Under the pieces are notes generated by a model, which was not told where the DNA came from, did no database searches, and saw only the letters and a list, made by a program, of their open reading frames with translations. Below are positions 7,353 to 14,498 of a stretch of DNA of 41,123 bases, one piece after another. How positions within the stretch are numbered: position 1 is the first letter of the stretch; each line of letters starts with the position of its first letter. This stretch comes from Chloroflexota bacterium (GTDB taxonomy: Bacteria; Chloroflexota; Limnocylindria; Limnocylindrales; Limnocylindraceae). The DNA lies in the NCBI GenBank assembly GCA_026389555.1, contig JAPLHQ010000062.1:1-41123 (forward strand), read 5' to 3'. A program made the translations under genes and the position numbers.

Positions 7353-7832
7353 ATGGCAAAACACATCCCAGTCCGAACCATGGCGAACGTCAAGGAGCCG
7401 CTCGTGCTCTTTTTAATCGGCATGCGCATCAACACGTTCTGGCGCGTGTGGGAGTGGCTCCCGTCGTTCTTGGCGATGGGGCCAATGATCGTCGAGCTTT
7501 ACAAGAACCCCGAGCTCGGTTTCTTGAGCGCGCGCACCGAGATGGCCGGCCGCACCATCACGGTGATCCAGTACTGGAAGTCATTCGAGGCGCTCGAAGC
7601 CTATGCGTCACAAGGCGATCGAAAGCATCGTCCGGCATGGACCGCGTTCTACAAGCGCGCGACCAGCGGTACGGGTGCCGTGGGAATCTTTCATGAGACG
7701 TATGTCGTGCGGCCTGGCGAAGTGGAGTCGCTCTATGCCGACATGCCTAATGATTTTGGGCTTGGCGGCGCCGTGGGGACTGCGCAGGTTGGGGCACGTA
7801 CCGAGAGCGCGCGGCAGCGAAAAGAGAGCTAG
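7353..7832 (+). CDS. DUF4188-family protein
   Basis: A 159-residue cytoplasmic protein with the features of DUF4188, a dimeric alpha-beta barrel relative of antibiotic monooxygenases and of unknown function. Seen motifs are 'VLFLIGMRINTFWRVWEWLP', 'MGPMIVELYKNPELGFLSA', 'ITVIQYWKSFEALEAYA' and 'HRPAWTAFYKRA'. Family members usually begin 'MAK.IPGR', so I chose the ATG at 7353 (MAKHIPVRT). The track's ATG at 7332 adds seven residues and cannot be excluded. The short basic, Ser-rich tail is not part of the domain. Confidence 0.75.
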   Translation: MAKHIPVRTMANVKEPLVLFLIGMRINTFWRVWEWLPSFLAMGPMIVELYKNPELGFLSARTEMAGRTITVIQYWKSFEALEAYASQGDRKHRPAWTAFYKRATSGTGAVGIFHETYVVRPGEVESLYADMPNDFGLGGAVGTAQVGARTESARQRKES

Positions 7833-7835
7833 GCG

Positions 7836-8339
7836 CTACTTCGTACTCTCGTCGTAGAGCGTCCAGACATCAATCGCATCGAGATCAATCGCGGTGATCC
7901 CGTGTGCGGCGAGTGAGCCAGCGATCTGCGCGCGGTGCTCCGTGGCGTGATGAACGGCCTGATTCACGAGCACCCAGCGCGGGAAGCTCATCGGCTCACC
8001 GTTAAACGAGATCCAGTTCAGCGCCTCCTCTCCGGGCAGTTGGGCAGCGCTGCGAAGCTTCGCGTCAGCGGTAGCGAGGGCTGCGCGTAGTTCGCTGAAT
8101 CCGGCGCTGCTCGTTGGAATCTCTCGCTCTGGCGCGCGAGACTCGCCATGCAGTCGCTGCGCGTAGTTCTCTGCGGCGGTCACAAGATGGTGCGCGATCG
8201 CTCCAACGCTCCACTCGCTTCCAGGTGCGGTGTGCTCGAGTGCTGCGTCAGGAAGTTTGGTAAGGCGCTCAAAAAGATCGGCGTTCGCCCATGCCATGTG
8301 CTGGAGCAACCGATCGAGCGTCTCGTTGCGTGCGGTCAC
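7836..8339 (-). CDS. DinB-family putative metal-dependent hydrolase
   Basis: A 167-residue four-helix DinB/YfiT-like protein. The family uses three histidines to bind a divalent metal. Here H50/H51 ('IAHHLVTAAENYAQRL') and H131/H135 ('NQAVHHATEHRAQIAGSL') supply them. Characterised relatives are thiol S-transferases acting with bacillithiol or mycothiol, or hydrolases; the substrate cannot be told from sequence. It starts with GTG at 8339, overlapping the isochorismatase stop by 4 nt (GTGA), so the two are cotranslated. Confidence 0.85.
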   Translation of the reverse strand: MTARNETLDRLLQHMAWANADLFERLTKLPDAALEHTAPGSEWSVGAIAHHLVTAAENYAQRLHGESRAPEREIPTSSAGFSELRAALATADAKLRSAAQLPGEEALNWISFNGEPMSFPRWVLVNQAVHHATEHRAQIAGSLAAHGITAIDLDAIDVWTLYDESTK

Positions 8340-8848
8340 GTGAAAGAGACCTCTGCTGTTGTGGCGAGCGGCACGAGTGCGCCGAGCGCCTCGTTCTGCG
8401 CCTGGATGATCGCCGCAGCTGGCTCCTCGGTAAACGAGAAGGTGCTGTGCGCGTCAGAGATGAGCGTGACGTTGAAGCCTTCTGCGACGGCGCGGCGCGT
8501 GGTGGCGTCAATGCAGTAGTTCGATTGCATCCCTGCAATCACGAGATCCGTGACGCCCGCGGCGTGCAGATCTTCCAGTAGGCCGGTTTTGTAAAACGAG
8601 TCAGTGGTCGTCTTTCGGTAGACCTTCTCGCTCCCTGCCGGGAGCAGCTCTGGGTGGAGCGCCCAGCCGGGCGTGCCAGGGAGATCGGGGTCAGCCTCGC
8701 CACCATCATTCTGAATAAAGGCAACTGGCACGTTCGCGGCGCGTGCGCGCGCAACGAGGCTCTTTAATCGCGTAAGGATTTCGGGGCCGTCATGCACCGC
8801 CATCGGCGGCTCGAATTGGTTCACCTGGGCATCAACGATGAGCAACAT
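8336..8848 (-). CDS. Isochorismatase-family cysteine hydrolase
   Basis: A 170-residue cytoplasmic hydrolase of the isochorismatase/nicotinamidase superfamily. The catalytic triad can be placed as D6 ('MLLIVDAQ'), K79 ('VYRKTTTDSF') and C112 ('GMQSNYCIDATTRRA'). The 'SNYCID' context is typical of the single-domain, YecD-like members whose natural substrate is uncertain. It is the first gene of a two-gene operon with the DinB protein. Its ATG has TAGTCT exactly 6 nt upstream and no Shine-Dalgarno, so it is probably leaderless. Confidence 0.88.
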   Translation of the reverse strand: MLLIVDAQVNQFEPPMAVHDGPEILTRLKSLVARARAANVPVAFIQNDGGEADPDLPGTPGWALHPELLPAGSEKVYRKTTTDSFYKTGLLEDLHAAGVTDLVIAGMQSNYCIDATTRRAVAEGFNVTLISDAHSTFSFTEEPAAAIIQAQNEALGALVPLATTAEVSFT

Positions 8849-8854
8849 GCTGGC

Positions 8855-8860
8855 AGACTA
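8855..8860 (-). promoter_or_regulatory. Leaderless -10 element of isochorismatase-DinB operon
   Basis: TAGTCT on the minus strand ends 6 nt before the ATG at 8848. Confidence 0.55.
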
Positions 8861-8877
8861 GCAAATCAGAATGAGCG

Positions 8878-9453
8878 CTAGATCTGGCCGATCCCCTCTC
8901 TGATCAGCAAGAGTCCGAAGATCACAAACGATATCGCCGCGAACGCCTTGATTGCGTTCGGCGAAACGCGCCGTGCAATGACGGCACCAGCGCCAACGGC
9001 GAGCGCGTCGGCGGCGACCATGCCAACGGTTGAGCCGAGCCAGGTGCCGATCGGCTCATGTGTTGTTGCAAGCGTCACCGTGGCGAGCATCGTCTTGTCG
9101 CCGAGCTCCGCCAAGAAGAAGGCGGTGCCAATTGCAAGCACCGCCCAGCGACCTTCACGCTGCGCTCGTTCTTCGTCGTCAGCGCCAAGCTCATCACCGC
9201 GGATTGTCCAGGTGGCGAAGGCGAGGTAGGCGAGCCCAGCAGCGATGTTGATCGGTCCAACAGGGAGCGCCGCCGCGGCGATGCGGCCGATTGCAACGGA
9301 GCCGGCATGAACCAGCAGCGTCGCCAAGAAGATGCCGAGCATCGTTGGCCAGAAGCGGTAGCGCGTGGCAAAGGCGAGCGCCATGAGCTGGCTCTTGTCG
9401 CCGAGCTCCGCCACGAAGATGAGCGCCGCGGAGAGGAGGAAGGCGTTGTCCAT
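8878..9453 (-). CDS. GDT1/UPF0016-family cation exporter (MneA-like)
   Basis: A 191-residue membrane protein with six predicted helices in two homologous halves. Each half carries the family motif E-x-G-D-K-S/T: 'ELGDKS' at 16-21 and 'ELGDKT' at 116-121, exactly 100 residues apart. Characterised bacterial members export Mn2+, and eukaryotic relatives (Gdt1, TMEM165) move Ca2+ or Mn2+. The two acidic motifs form the transport site. With TerC 4 kb away, this window holds two likely manganese-handling proteins. The start is leaderless (TAAGGT 6 nt upstream). Confidence 0.92.
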   Translation of the reverse strand: MDNAFLLSAALIFVAELGDKSQLMALAFATRYRFWPTMLGIFLATLLVHAGSVAIGRIAAAALPVGPINIAAGLAYLAFATWTIRGDELGADDEERAQREGRWAVLAIGTAFFLAELGDKTMLATVTLATTHEPIGTWLGSTVGMVAADALAVGAGAVIARRVSPNAIKAFAAISFVIFGLLLIREGIGQI

Positions 9454-9459
9454 TGCACA

Positions 9460-9504
9460 ACCTTAGCGCCATGGGTGGCAGTTCGACGCCTTCCGCGCTA
9501 ACGT
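9460..9504. promoter_or_regulatory. Divergent, symmetric leaderless promoters
   Basis: On the minus strand GCGCTAAGGT precedes the GDT1 start and on the plus strand GCGCTAACGT precedes the nucleoside hydrolase start. In each case the hexamer (TAAGGT or TAACGT) ends 6 nt before the start codon. The shared TTAGCGC...GCGCTAA forms an inverted repeat across the 57-bp gap. Confidence 0.6.
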
Positions 9505-9510
9505 TTAGCC

Positions 9511-10449
9511 ATGGCAACCGCGCGACGCTTCTGGATTGATACGGATACGGCCTCTGATGACGCCGTGGCGATGGTGATGGCGTTCAAGAACCCAGCCGTT
9601 GAGGTGGTGGGAATCTCCGTGGTTGCGGGGAATGTCCCGCTCGATCAGGCAACCCAGATTGCGCTCTACACGGCAGAGATCTGTGGCGCCAAGGTGCCGA
9701 TCCATGCTGGCGCAGATCGAGCGCTCGTTCGGTCGTTCGTCACCGCGCAGAACGTGCACGGCAGTGACGGCATGGGTGATATTGGCCTTCCGCTCGGCGG
9801 ACGCACGCCAACATCAACAGACGGCGTGCAGGCGCTGATCAACGCCTTCCGTGCGAATCCGGGCACGATGGATCTCGTCACCCTCGGGCCGCTCACCAAC
9901 GTTGCGCTCGCGATTCGCGCCGAGCCAAAGTTCGCCTCGTGGGTGCGCCGCTGCGTGATGATGGGTGGAACTGGCGTGCTCCCTGGCAACATCACGCCGC
10001 TCGCTGAGTTCAACTTCTGGGTTGATCCGGAGGCGGCGCAGATCGTCTTTGAGTCAGGGATGCCGCTAGAGATGGTCGGTTGGGACGTCTCCGTAGCCGA
10101 CGCGGTGATCTCTGATGCGCTCGCTGCGGAGATCCGTGCGCTCGGCCCACTCGGCGCATTCTGCGTGGATATTCAGAAGGTGCTGCGCGAGTTCTGCAGA
10201 AACGAGACGAAGCTTGACGGATTTGATCTCCCTGATCCAATTGCGATGGCGGTGGCGATTGAGCCAGACATGGTCACGAGCGAAGCGAACCTGCGCGTGG
10301 AAATCATGCTCGGCGAAGGACACGTGCGCGGCCAGTCAATGGTGGATCATCTCGGCGGCACAAAGCGCGAGCCGAACTGCCGTGTGGTGTATCGCGTAGA
10401 CCGCGAGCGATTTGTTGGAGCGTTGAAGGCGGCGTGTAGCTCGCGCTAG
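9511..10449 (+). CDS. Inosine/uridine-preferring nucleoside hydrolase
   Basis: A 312-residue enzyme that cleaves the N-glycosidic bond of ribonucleosides to base and ribose in salvage. The Ca2+-binding signature 'DTDTASDDAVAM' (residues 10-21) is intact. The later blocks 'VTLGPLTNVALAIR', 'MMGGTGVLPGNITPLAEFNFWVDPEAAQIVF' and 'DPIAMAVAI' are all family-typical. The length matches the family. Base preference cannot be set by eye. It has a leaderless start (TAACGT, 6-nt gap). Its 3' end is overlapped on the other strand by the VanZ-like ORF. Confidence 0.93.
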   Translation: MATARRFWIDTDTASDDAVAMVMAFKNPAVEVVGISVVAGNVPLDQATQIALYTAEICGAKVPIHAGADRALVRSFVTAQNVHGSDGMGDIGLPLGGRTPTSTDGVQALINAFRANPGTMDLVTLGPLTNVALAIRAEPKFASWVRRCVMMGGTGVLPGNITPLAEFNFWVDPEAAQIVFESGMPLEMVGWDVSVADAVISDALAAEIRALGPLGAFCVDIQKVLREFCRNETKLDGFDLPDPIAMAVAIEPDMVTSEANLRVEIMLGEGHVRGQSMVDHLGGTKREPNCRVVYRVDRERFVGALKAACSSR

Positions 10450-10975
10450 ATCCTTCGTGCCACGCTATCAATAAACCCACGGATGCCGTACTGACGCGAA
10501 CGGACGCCAACGCGCCAGACAAGATGTCGTGGATATCTACGCGAAATGGTGGGATCGGGCCACTCAGCACATTTGTTGCCGCCTGGCTGATCTCAAGGCC
10601 GAGCGCCATGATTCCCAAGACCGCAATAAGTGCGCGTCGAGCGTCTCCATAGAGTGCGAGCGCGGCGAGGAAGTACGTCGCCCCGCCAATCAGAATCTGC
10701 ATTGGGAGCCATGCCGTCTTGAGAAGCGCTGGGTCAAACTGGATGAAGGGGATCAGGCGAATCACATCGGTTCCTAGCGGCGCGCGCGCCCACTCTGAGT
10801 TTGGAAAGCCGATGGGGGCCCAGATGTATGTCACAAGGATGGCAAACGCGATGGTGCTGAGCTGTGTGCCACGGCTCTTGATGATGCGCTGTTGCCTTTG
10901 CACATAAACGATGACAAGGAAGCTCGTGAGCCCCCCGAAGATCCCCATCCAATCCAACGTGCCAACGTTAAACAT
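10304..10975 (-). CDS. VanZ-like membrane protein, probably frameshifted at its end
   Basis: A 223-residue ORF with about four or five hydrophobic segments and a VanZ-like C-terminal motif ('ALGLEISQAATNV', then 'FRVDIHDILSGALA'; compare the family E-x-x-Q and D-x-x-D). In this frame it runs 146 bp antisense into the nucleoside hydrolase gene with a low-complexity, Arg/Ser-rich tail that looks non-coding. Another frame right after 'DIHDIL' would end '...QYGIRGFIDSVARRI' at 10446, next to the hydrolase stop, and looks more like a real tail. A frameshift near 10490-10520 is suspected, real or from assembly. VanZ proteins are linked to glycopeptide resistance in some species, but most have unknown roles. 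Confidence 0.6.
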   Translation of the reverse strand: MFNVGTLDWMGIFGGLTSFLVIVYVQRQQRIIKSRGTQLSTIAFAILVTYIWAPIGFPNSEWARAPLGTDVIRLIPFIQFDPALLKTAWLPMQILIGGATYFLAALALYGDARRALIAVLGIMALGLEISQAATNVLSGPIPPFRVDIHDILSGALASVRVSTASVGLLIAWHEGSSASYTPPSTLQQIARGLRDTPHGSSARALCRRDDPPLTGRARVLRRA

Positions 10976-10981
10976 GAGCCG

Positions 10982-10987
10982 ATCTTA
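10982..10987 (-). promoter_or_regulatory. Leaderless -10 element of the VanZ-like gene
   Basis: TAAGAT on the minus strand ends 6 nt before the ATG at 10975. Confidence 0.55.
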
Positions 10988-11017
10988 CAGGTGTTCAGAT
11001 CAGCGCGGAACCTTGGG

Positions 11018-12385
11018 TTAGTGAGAGCCGAGCGCGCTGGCGTCGGCGTTGCCGACCACGAAGAAGCCGAGTGCACCCTTCCCTACGTTGGCGAACTTGT
11101 GGGTGACGAAGGGGTAGAGGCCATCTTCGGCGAAGGTGAACTCAACGAAGCCCCCCTGTGACGGCTGCAGGTCGAGCGCTTGGGACCCGCCATGCGTTGC
11201 GTTCGGACGGAGTAGGTAGGCGCCCTCCTTGTAGACGGTGTCAAAGATGGTGCCAACAATATGGAATGCTGCGTTCTCGCTTGGGCCGTCGTTCAAGACC
11301 CACATCCTGTAGCGCTTCCCCGGCAACACCTTGATTGGGCTGAACTTGTACTGGTTGAAGTAACCGTTGAAGACCACCGCATCCCACTGCTCGTTCACCA
11401 TCTTGGTGAGGTCGCCTGGTTGACCTTGTGGCCCAAGGTAGAGCTCCGATTGCGTAACGAAAAACTCTTCTTCAACTGCGGGGAGGTTGGGCGGATTGAT
11501 GATAATTACGCCGAACATTCCGTTCCCAATATGGTGGAGCGCTGGCGCGGTTCCACAGTGGTACATGAAGGCTCCAGCGAACTGCGCCTTGAACTCATAG
11601 ACGAGTGATTCGCCAGGCTGAATCGTTCGCATCTCATCGCTCCATGCCACCTTGCTGGCGTGGAAGTCAATTGAGTGGCCCATCTTCCCCTTGTTTGTTA
11701 GCGTGATCCTGAAGGTGTCACCAATCTCTCCACGAAGCACAGGGCCCGGAGCGGTGCCGTTGAAGGTCCACATCTCTTGCGTCACACCCGGAGCAACCTC
11801 AATGATTGACTCCATGGCGTCAAACGCAACTTCATGAAGCTTGCCGCCGCTCGCGGCGGGGAGAATCGGACTTCGTCCAATCCATTCATGGGCTGGCATC
11901 GCCGCGGCATCAATCTTTGCATTAAGGTCAGCCATTGGTGCGGCTGAAGGGGCGCTTGACGCGCCAGCAGTAGCGCCGCCAGTGACAACGATTGCAAGGT
12001 TCATCCCCGCCTGCTTATGCCCAGCGATGGTGCACCAAGCGGCGTTGCTCGCGGTGATCGGGCCAACGGTGAGATCAGATGATGCGCCAGGGCTGATCAG
12101 AGGAGTCGCAGCGCCACCCTCAGTCCTGAAGTCGTGCGGCATGACGCCGGCATTGGTGATGTGCAGCACCACGTTTGCGCCGTTCGGCACGGTGATGGTG
12201 GCCGGCTTGATGTACATGTCTCCGAGTTCAATATCAAAAGAGACGCTCGCTGGTGAAGCAGTGGCGACTTGGGGAGTTGTTTCACCCGGTGCGTGCGTTG
12301 CGCCGCTAATGACGAGCACCATGGAGATGAAGAGGGCCATGCCAGCGGTTACGGCGGTTAAACATCCGAACCCTGACTTCCACAT
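11018..12385 (-). CDS. Cupredoxin fused to NirK-like copper oxidase
   Basis: A 455-residue exported copper protein with an N-terminal membrane anchor or signal (residues 9-28). A plastocyanin-like domain (about 45-135) has type 1 ligands H84, C118, H123 and M128. A two-domain NirK-like core (about 170-446) follows. In the core, type 1 ligands are H237, C277, H285 and M290. Type 2 ligands are H242, H276 and H375, with the catalytic Asp as D240. By eye, the residue at the place of the second catalytic NirK residue (His255 in Alcaligenes numbering) is N365. Nitrite reductase activity is therefore uncertain. An N-terminal cupredoxin is known in Hyphomicrobium NirK. TAGGGT lies 6 nt before the ATG. 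Confidence 0.82.
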   Translation of the reverse strand: MWKSGFGCLTAVTAGMALFISMVLVISGATHAPGETTPQVATASPASVSFDIELGDMYIKPATITVPNGANVVLHITNAGVMPHDFRTEGGAATPLISPGASSDLTVGPITASNAAWCTIAGHKQAGMNLAIVVTGGATAGASSAPSAAPMADLNAKIDAAAMPAHEWIGRSPILPAASGGKLHEVAFDAMESIIEVAPGVTQEMWTFNGTAPGPVLRGEIGDTFRITLTNKGKMGHSIDFHASKVAWSDEMRTIQPGESLVYEFKAQFAGAFMYHCGTAPALHHIGNGMFGVIIINPPNLPAVEEEFFVTQSELYLGPQGQPGDLTKMVNEQWDAVVFNGYFNQYKFSPIKVLPGKRYRMWVLNDGPSENAAFHIVGTIFDTVYKEGAYLLRPNATHGGSQALDLQPSQGGFVEFTFAEDGLYPFVTHKFANVGKGALGFFVVGNADASALGSH

Positions 12386-12391
12386 ATCAGC

Positions 12392-12412
12392 ACCCTATGG
12401 TTGGTTCACCAA
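12392..12412 (-). promoter_or_regulatory. Leaderless -10 and small palindrome of the copper oxidase gene
   Basis: TAGGGT (12397-12392, minus strand) ends 6 nt before the ATG. Directly upstream lies TTGGT-tc-ACCAA (12401-12412), a 5-bp inverted repeat positioned to act as an operator. That role is a guess. Confidence 0.45.
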
Positions 12413-12473
12413 AATAGGTAATCCATACTCAGCGTCTGGGAGTTACGAGGCTTACTCACGAGTGGCGGCAGGG

Positions 12474-12479
12474 TAGAAT
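12474..12479 (+). promoter_or_regulatory. -10 element of mini-ORF and ABC exporter
   Basis: TAGAAT lies 7 nt before ATG 12487, the start of a 14-codon ORF that runs into the ABC exporter. The sequence GTAGAATGCAC is the same as at the promoter of the 6646 gene. Confidence 0.5.
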
Positions 12480-12486
12480 GCACCCG

Positions 12487-12531
12487 ATGAGACCCCACCC
12501 CTTCTCTCTGCGCCAACGTATGCCGCGCTGA
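12487..12531 (+). CDS. Putative 14-codon leader ORF coupled to the ABC exporter
   Basis: ATG 12487 opens a 14-residue reading frame, MRPHPFSLRQRMPR. Its TGA stop overlaps the exporter ATG by one base (TGATG). It has a TAGAAT box 7 nt upstream. The exporter start has no Shine-Dalgarno of its own and no earlier in-frame ATG, GTG or TTG. Leaderless initiation on this mini-ORF followed by termination-reinitiation would explain how the exporter is translated. The peptide is basic, with three arginines in its last six residues. No homology is known to me. Confidence 0.4.
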   Translation: MRPHPFSLRQRMPR

Positions 12532-14399
12532 TGGGTGGCGGGATGGGTCCGGGGCGGGGTGGCGGACACCCGTTCGGTGGTGACGATACGGGGCCAACAA
12601 AGCCGGTTGGCGCTGCACTCCCGCTCCTGCGCCGCGCAACACACTTCTTCGGACCGTATCGCGGGAGGCTCGCCGTTATTGGCATCGCAATCCTTGGGTC
12701 GAGCATCCTCGGTCTCGCCAACCCGTACCTACTGAAGCTGCTCATCGACGAAGCGATCCCAAAGAGAGATATCGGCCTCCTCGCCATCTACGCAGGGCTG
12801 ATGGTGATCGTCCCCATCATCAACGGCGGGATCGGTCTGGCCCAGGCGTGGCTCACCGCATCGGTAGGTCAGTTTGTGATGCGCGACTTGCGCAATGCGC
12901 TCTTCACCCATGTGCAGTCGATGCCGATCCGCTTCTTTGCGGAGACGCGCACTGGCGAAATCCAGAGCCGACTGACCAACGATGTTTCTGGCGTGCAGTC
13001 GGTCGTCTCAGATGCGGCGGCGAACCTCGCCTCCAGCATCGCGGTGGTGCTCTCCACGCTCGTTGCGATGACGCTCATCGATTGGCGTCTGACGGCGGTG
13101 AGCCTCTCTGTTGCGCCGATCTTCCTCTACTTCACGTCAAAGGCATCTGCGGCGCGGCGCAAGGCGAGCGCCGAGGTGCAGGGTGCGCTTGCCGACCTCA
13201 CCTCGATCGCCGAAGAGCACCTCTCCGTTGGCGGCGCGCTCCTGGCAAAGTCGTTCGGTCGCGCTGAGGCGGGGGCCGAGCGCTTTACGCAACGTTCGGG
13301 CGATCTTGCAACGCTGCAGCTGCGCCAAGCGCTCACCGGCCGCTGGGTCGGCGTGGTGGTGCAGGTCGTCTTCAGCGGCATTCCGGCGCTCGTCTACTTT
13401 GTAGCCGGAACGCTGGCCGCTACTGGGGCGCCGGACGCGCCAACCATTGGCGACATTGTTGCCTTCACCACGCTGCAGAGCCGCCTCTTCTTCCCACTTG
13501 CGTCGCTCCTCGGCCTTCAGGTTGAGATCGGCGGAAGCCTCGCACTCTTTGAGCGCATCTTTGCCTACCTCGATCTTGTGCCGGAGATTGTTGATGCGCC
13601 TGACGCTGCACAGCTGCAACGCGCCTCAGTGCGTGGCGGAGTGGAGTTACGCAACGTCTCGTTCCGATATCCGCAGCCGCCAGGCGCCGACACGTCAGCC
13701 CGTCGCGACACCTTTGCACTGCAAGAGATCAGCTTCAGCGCCGAGCCCGGGAGTTTAACGGCGCTCGTTGGGCCATCGGGTTCCGGAAAGAGCACCATCC
13801 TCAGCCTGATTCCGCGATTCTGGGATACGAAGAGTGGCAGCGTGCTGATTGATGGACGCGACGTGCGGCAGATCAAGCTTTCGTCCCTCGGCGAGATGAT
13901 CGGCGTGGTGACACAGGAGACGCACCTCTTACACGCGAGCATCGGCGACAACCTGCGCTACGCGCGACCCGATGCAACGGACGAACAGCTCTGGGCGGCA
14001 CTTCAGGGTGCGTCACTTGATGGCCGTGTTCACGAGCTACCCCAGGGACTCGAGACAATTGTTGGAGAGCGCGGCTACAAGCTCTCTGGTGGAGAGCGAC
14101 AACGCTTGGCCATTGCGCGCGTGCTCTTGAAAGACCCGCCGATCTTGCTCCTTGACGAAGCAACTTCTGCGCTCGACTCCGTATCCGAGCGCCACGTACA
14201 AGAGGCGCTCGAGCGCGCCATGAACGGTCGCACCACCATTGCCGTTGCGCACCGCCTCAGCACCGTTGCCTCTGCAGATCAGATTCTCGTCCTTGACCAC
14301 GGTGTGATCGTGGAGCGCGGCCGCCATGACGAGCTGCGCCGCGCCGGTGGCCTCTACGCCTCGCTCGCCGCGATGCAGTTTGGCGTCACAAAGGAGTAG
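12531..14399 (+). CDS. ABC exporter, fused membrane and ATPase domains
   Basis: A 622-residue half-transporter of the ABCB/MsbA-like multidrug or lipid exporter type that should work as a homodimer in the cytoplasmic membrane. A Gly-rich N-terminus is followed by six helices (about residues 45-345). The ATPase domain has Walker A 'GPSGSGKST' (414-422), a Q-loop near 462, the signature 'LSGGERQRLAIAR' (518-530), Walker B 'ILLLDEATSALD' (538-549) and the switch His574. The substrate cannot be inferred. The start lies within a TGATG overlap with a mini-ORF. Confidence 0.93.
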   Translation: MGGGMGPGRGGGHPFGGDDTGPTKPVGAALPLLRRATHFFGPYRGRLAVIGIAILGSSILGLANPYLLKLLIDEAIPKRDIGLLAIYAGLMVIVPIINGGIGLAQAWLTASVGQFVMRDLRNALFTHVQSMPIRFFAETRTGEIQSRLTNDVSGVQSVVSDAAANLASSIAVVLSTLVAMTLIDWRLTAVSLSVAPIFLYFTSKASAARRKASAEVQGALADLTSIAEEHLSVGGALLAKSFGRAEAGAERFTQRSGDLATLQLRQALTGRWVGVVVQVVFSGIPALVYFVAGTLAATGAPDAPTIGDIVAFTTLQSRLFFPLASLLGLQVEIGGSLALFERIFAYLDLVPEIVDAPDAAQLQRASVRGGVELRNVSFRYPQPPGADTSARRDTFALQEISFSAEPGSLTALVGPSGSGKSTILSLIPRFWDTKSGSVLIDGRDVRQIKLSSLGEMIGVVTQETHLLHASIGDNLRYARPDATDEQLWAALQGASLDGRVHELPQGLETIVGERGYKLSGGERQRLAIARVLLKDPPILLLDEATSALDSVSERHVQEALERAMNGRTTIAVAHRLSTVASADQILVLDHGVIVERGRHDELRRAGGLYASLAAMQFGVTKE

Positions 14400-14440
14400 A
14401 TCGGCAGAGTCGCGCGCCTGCCTCGTGAGCCGCGCTCGTG

Positions 14441-14496
14441 TTGACGCAGTTAAGTCACGCCTTCAGAGTCTTGCTAGGCATCTAGCAGGGGAGGGG
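14441..14496 (+). promoter_or_regulatory. pckG upstream region: promoter, palindrome and strong RBS
   Basis: A TTGACG box (14441-14446) is followed after 17 nt by CAGAGT, a weak but possible promoter. A perfect palindrome TGCTAG-gcat-CTAGCA (14472-14487) then sits against a GGGGAGGGG ribosome-binding site (14488-14496). The palindrome could be an operator or a short 5'-UTR hairpin. Unlike many neighbours, this gene has a leader. Confidence 0.45.
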
Positions 14497-14498
14497 CT

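Noticed and set aside
11841-12476. 211-aa plus-strand ORF opposite the copper oxidase
   Set aside because: No recognisable domain; the minus-strand gene has full copper-ligand motifs over the same bases.
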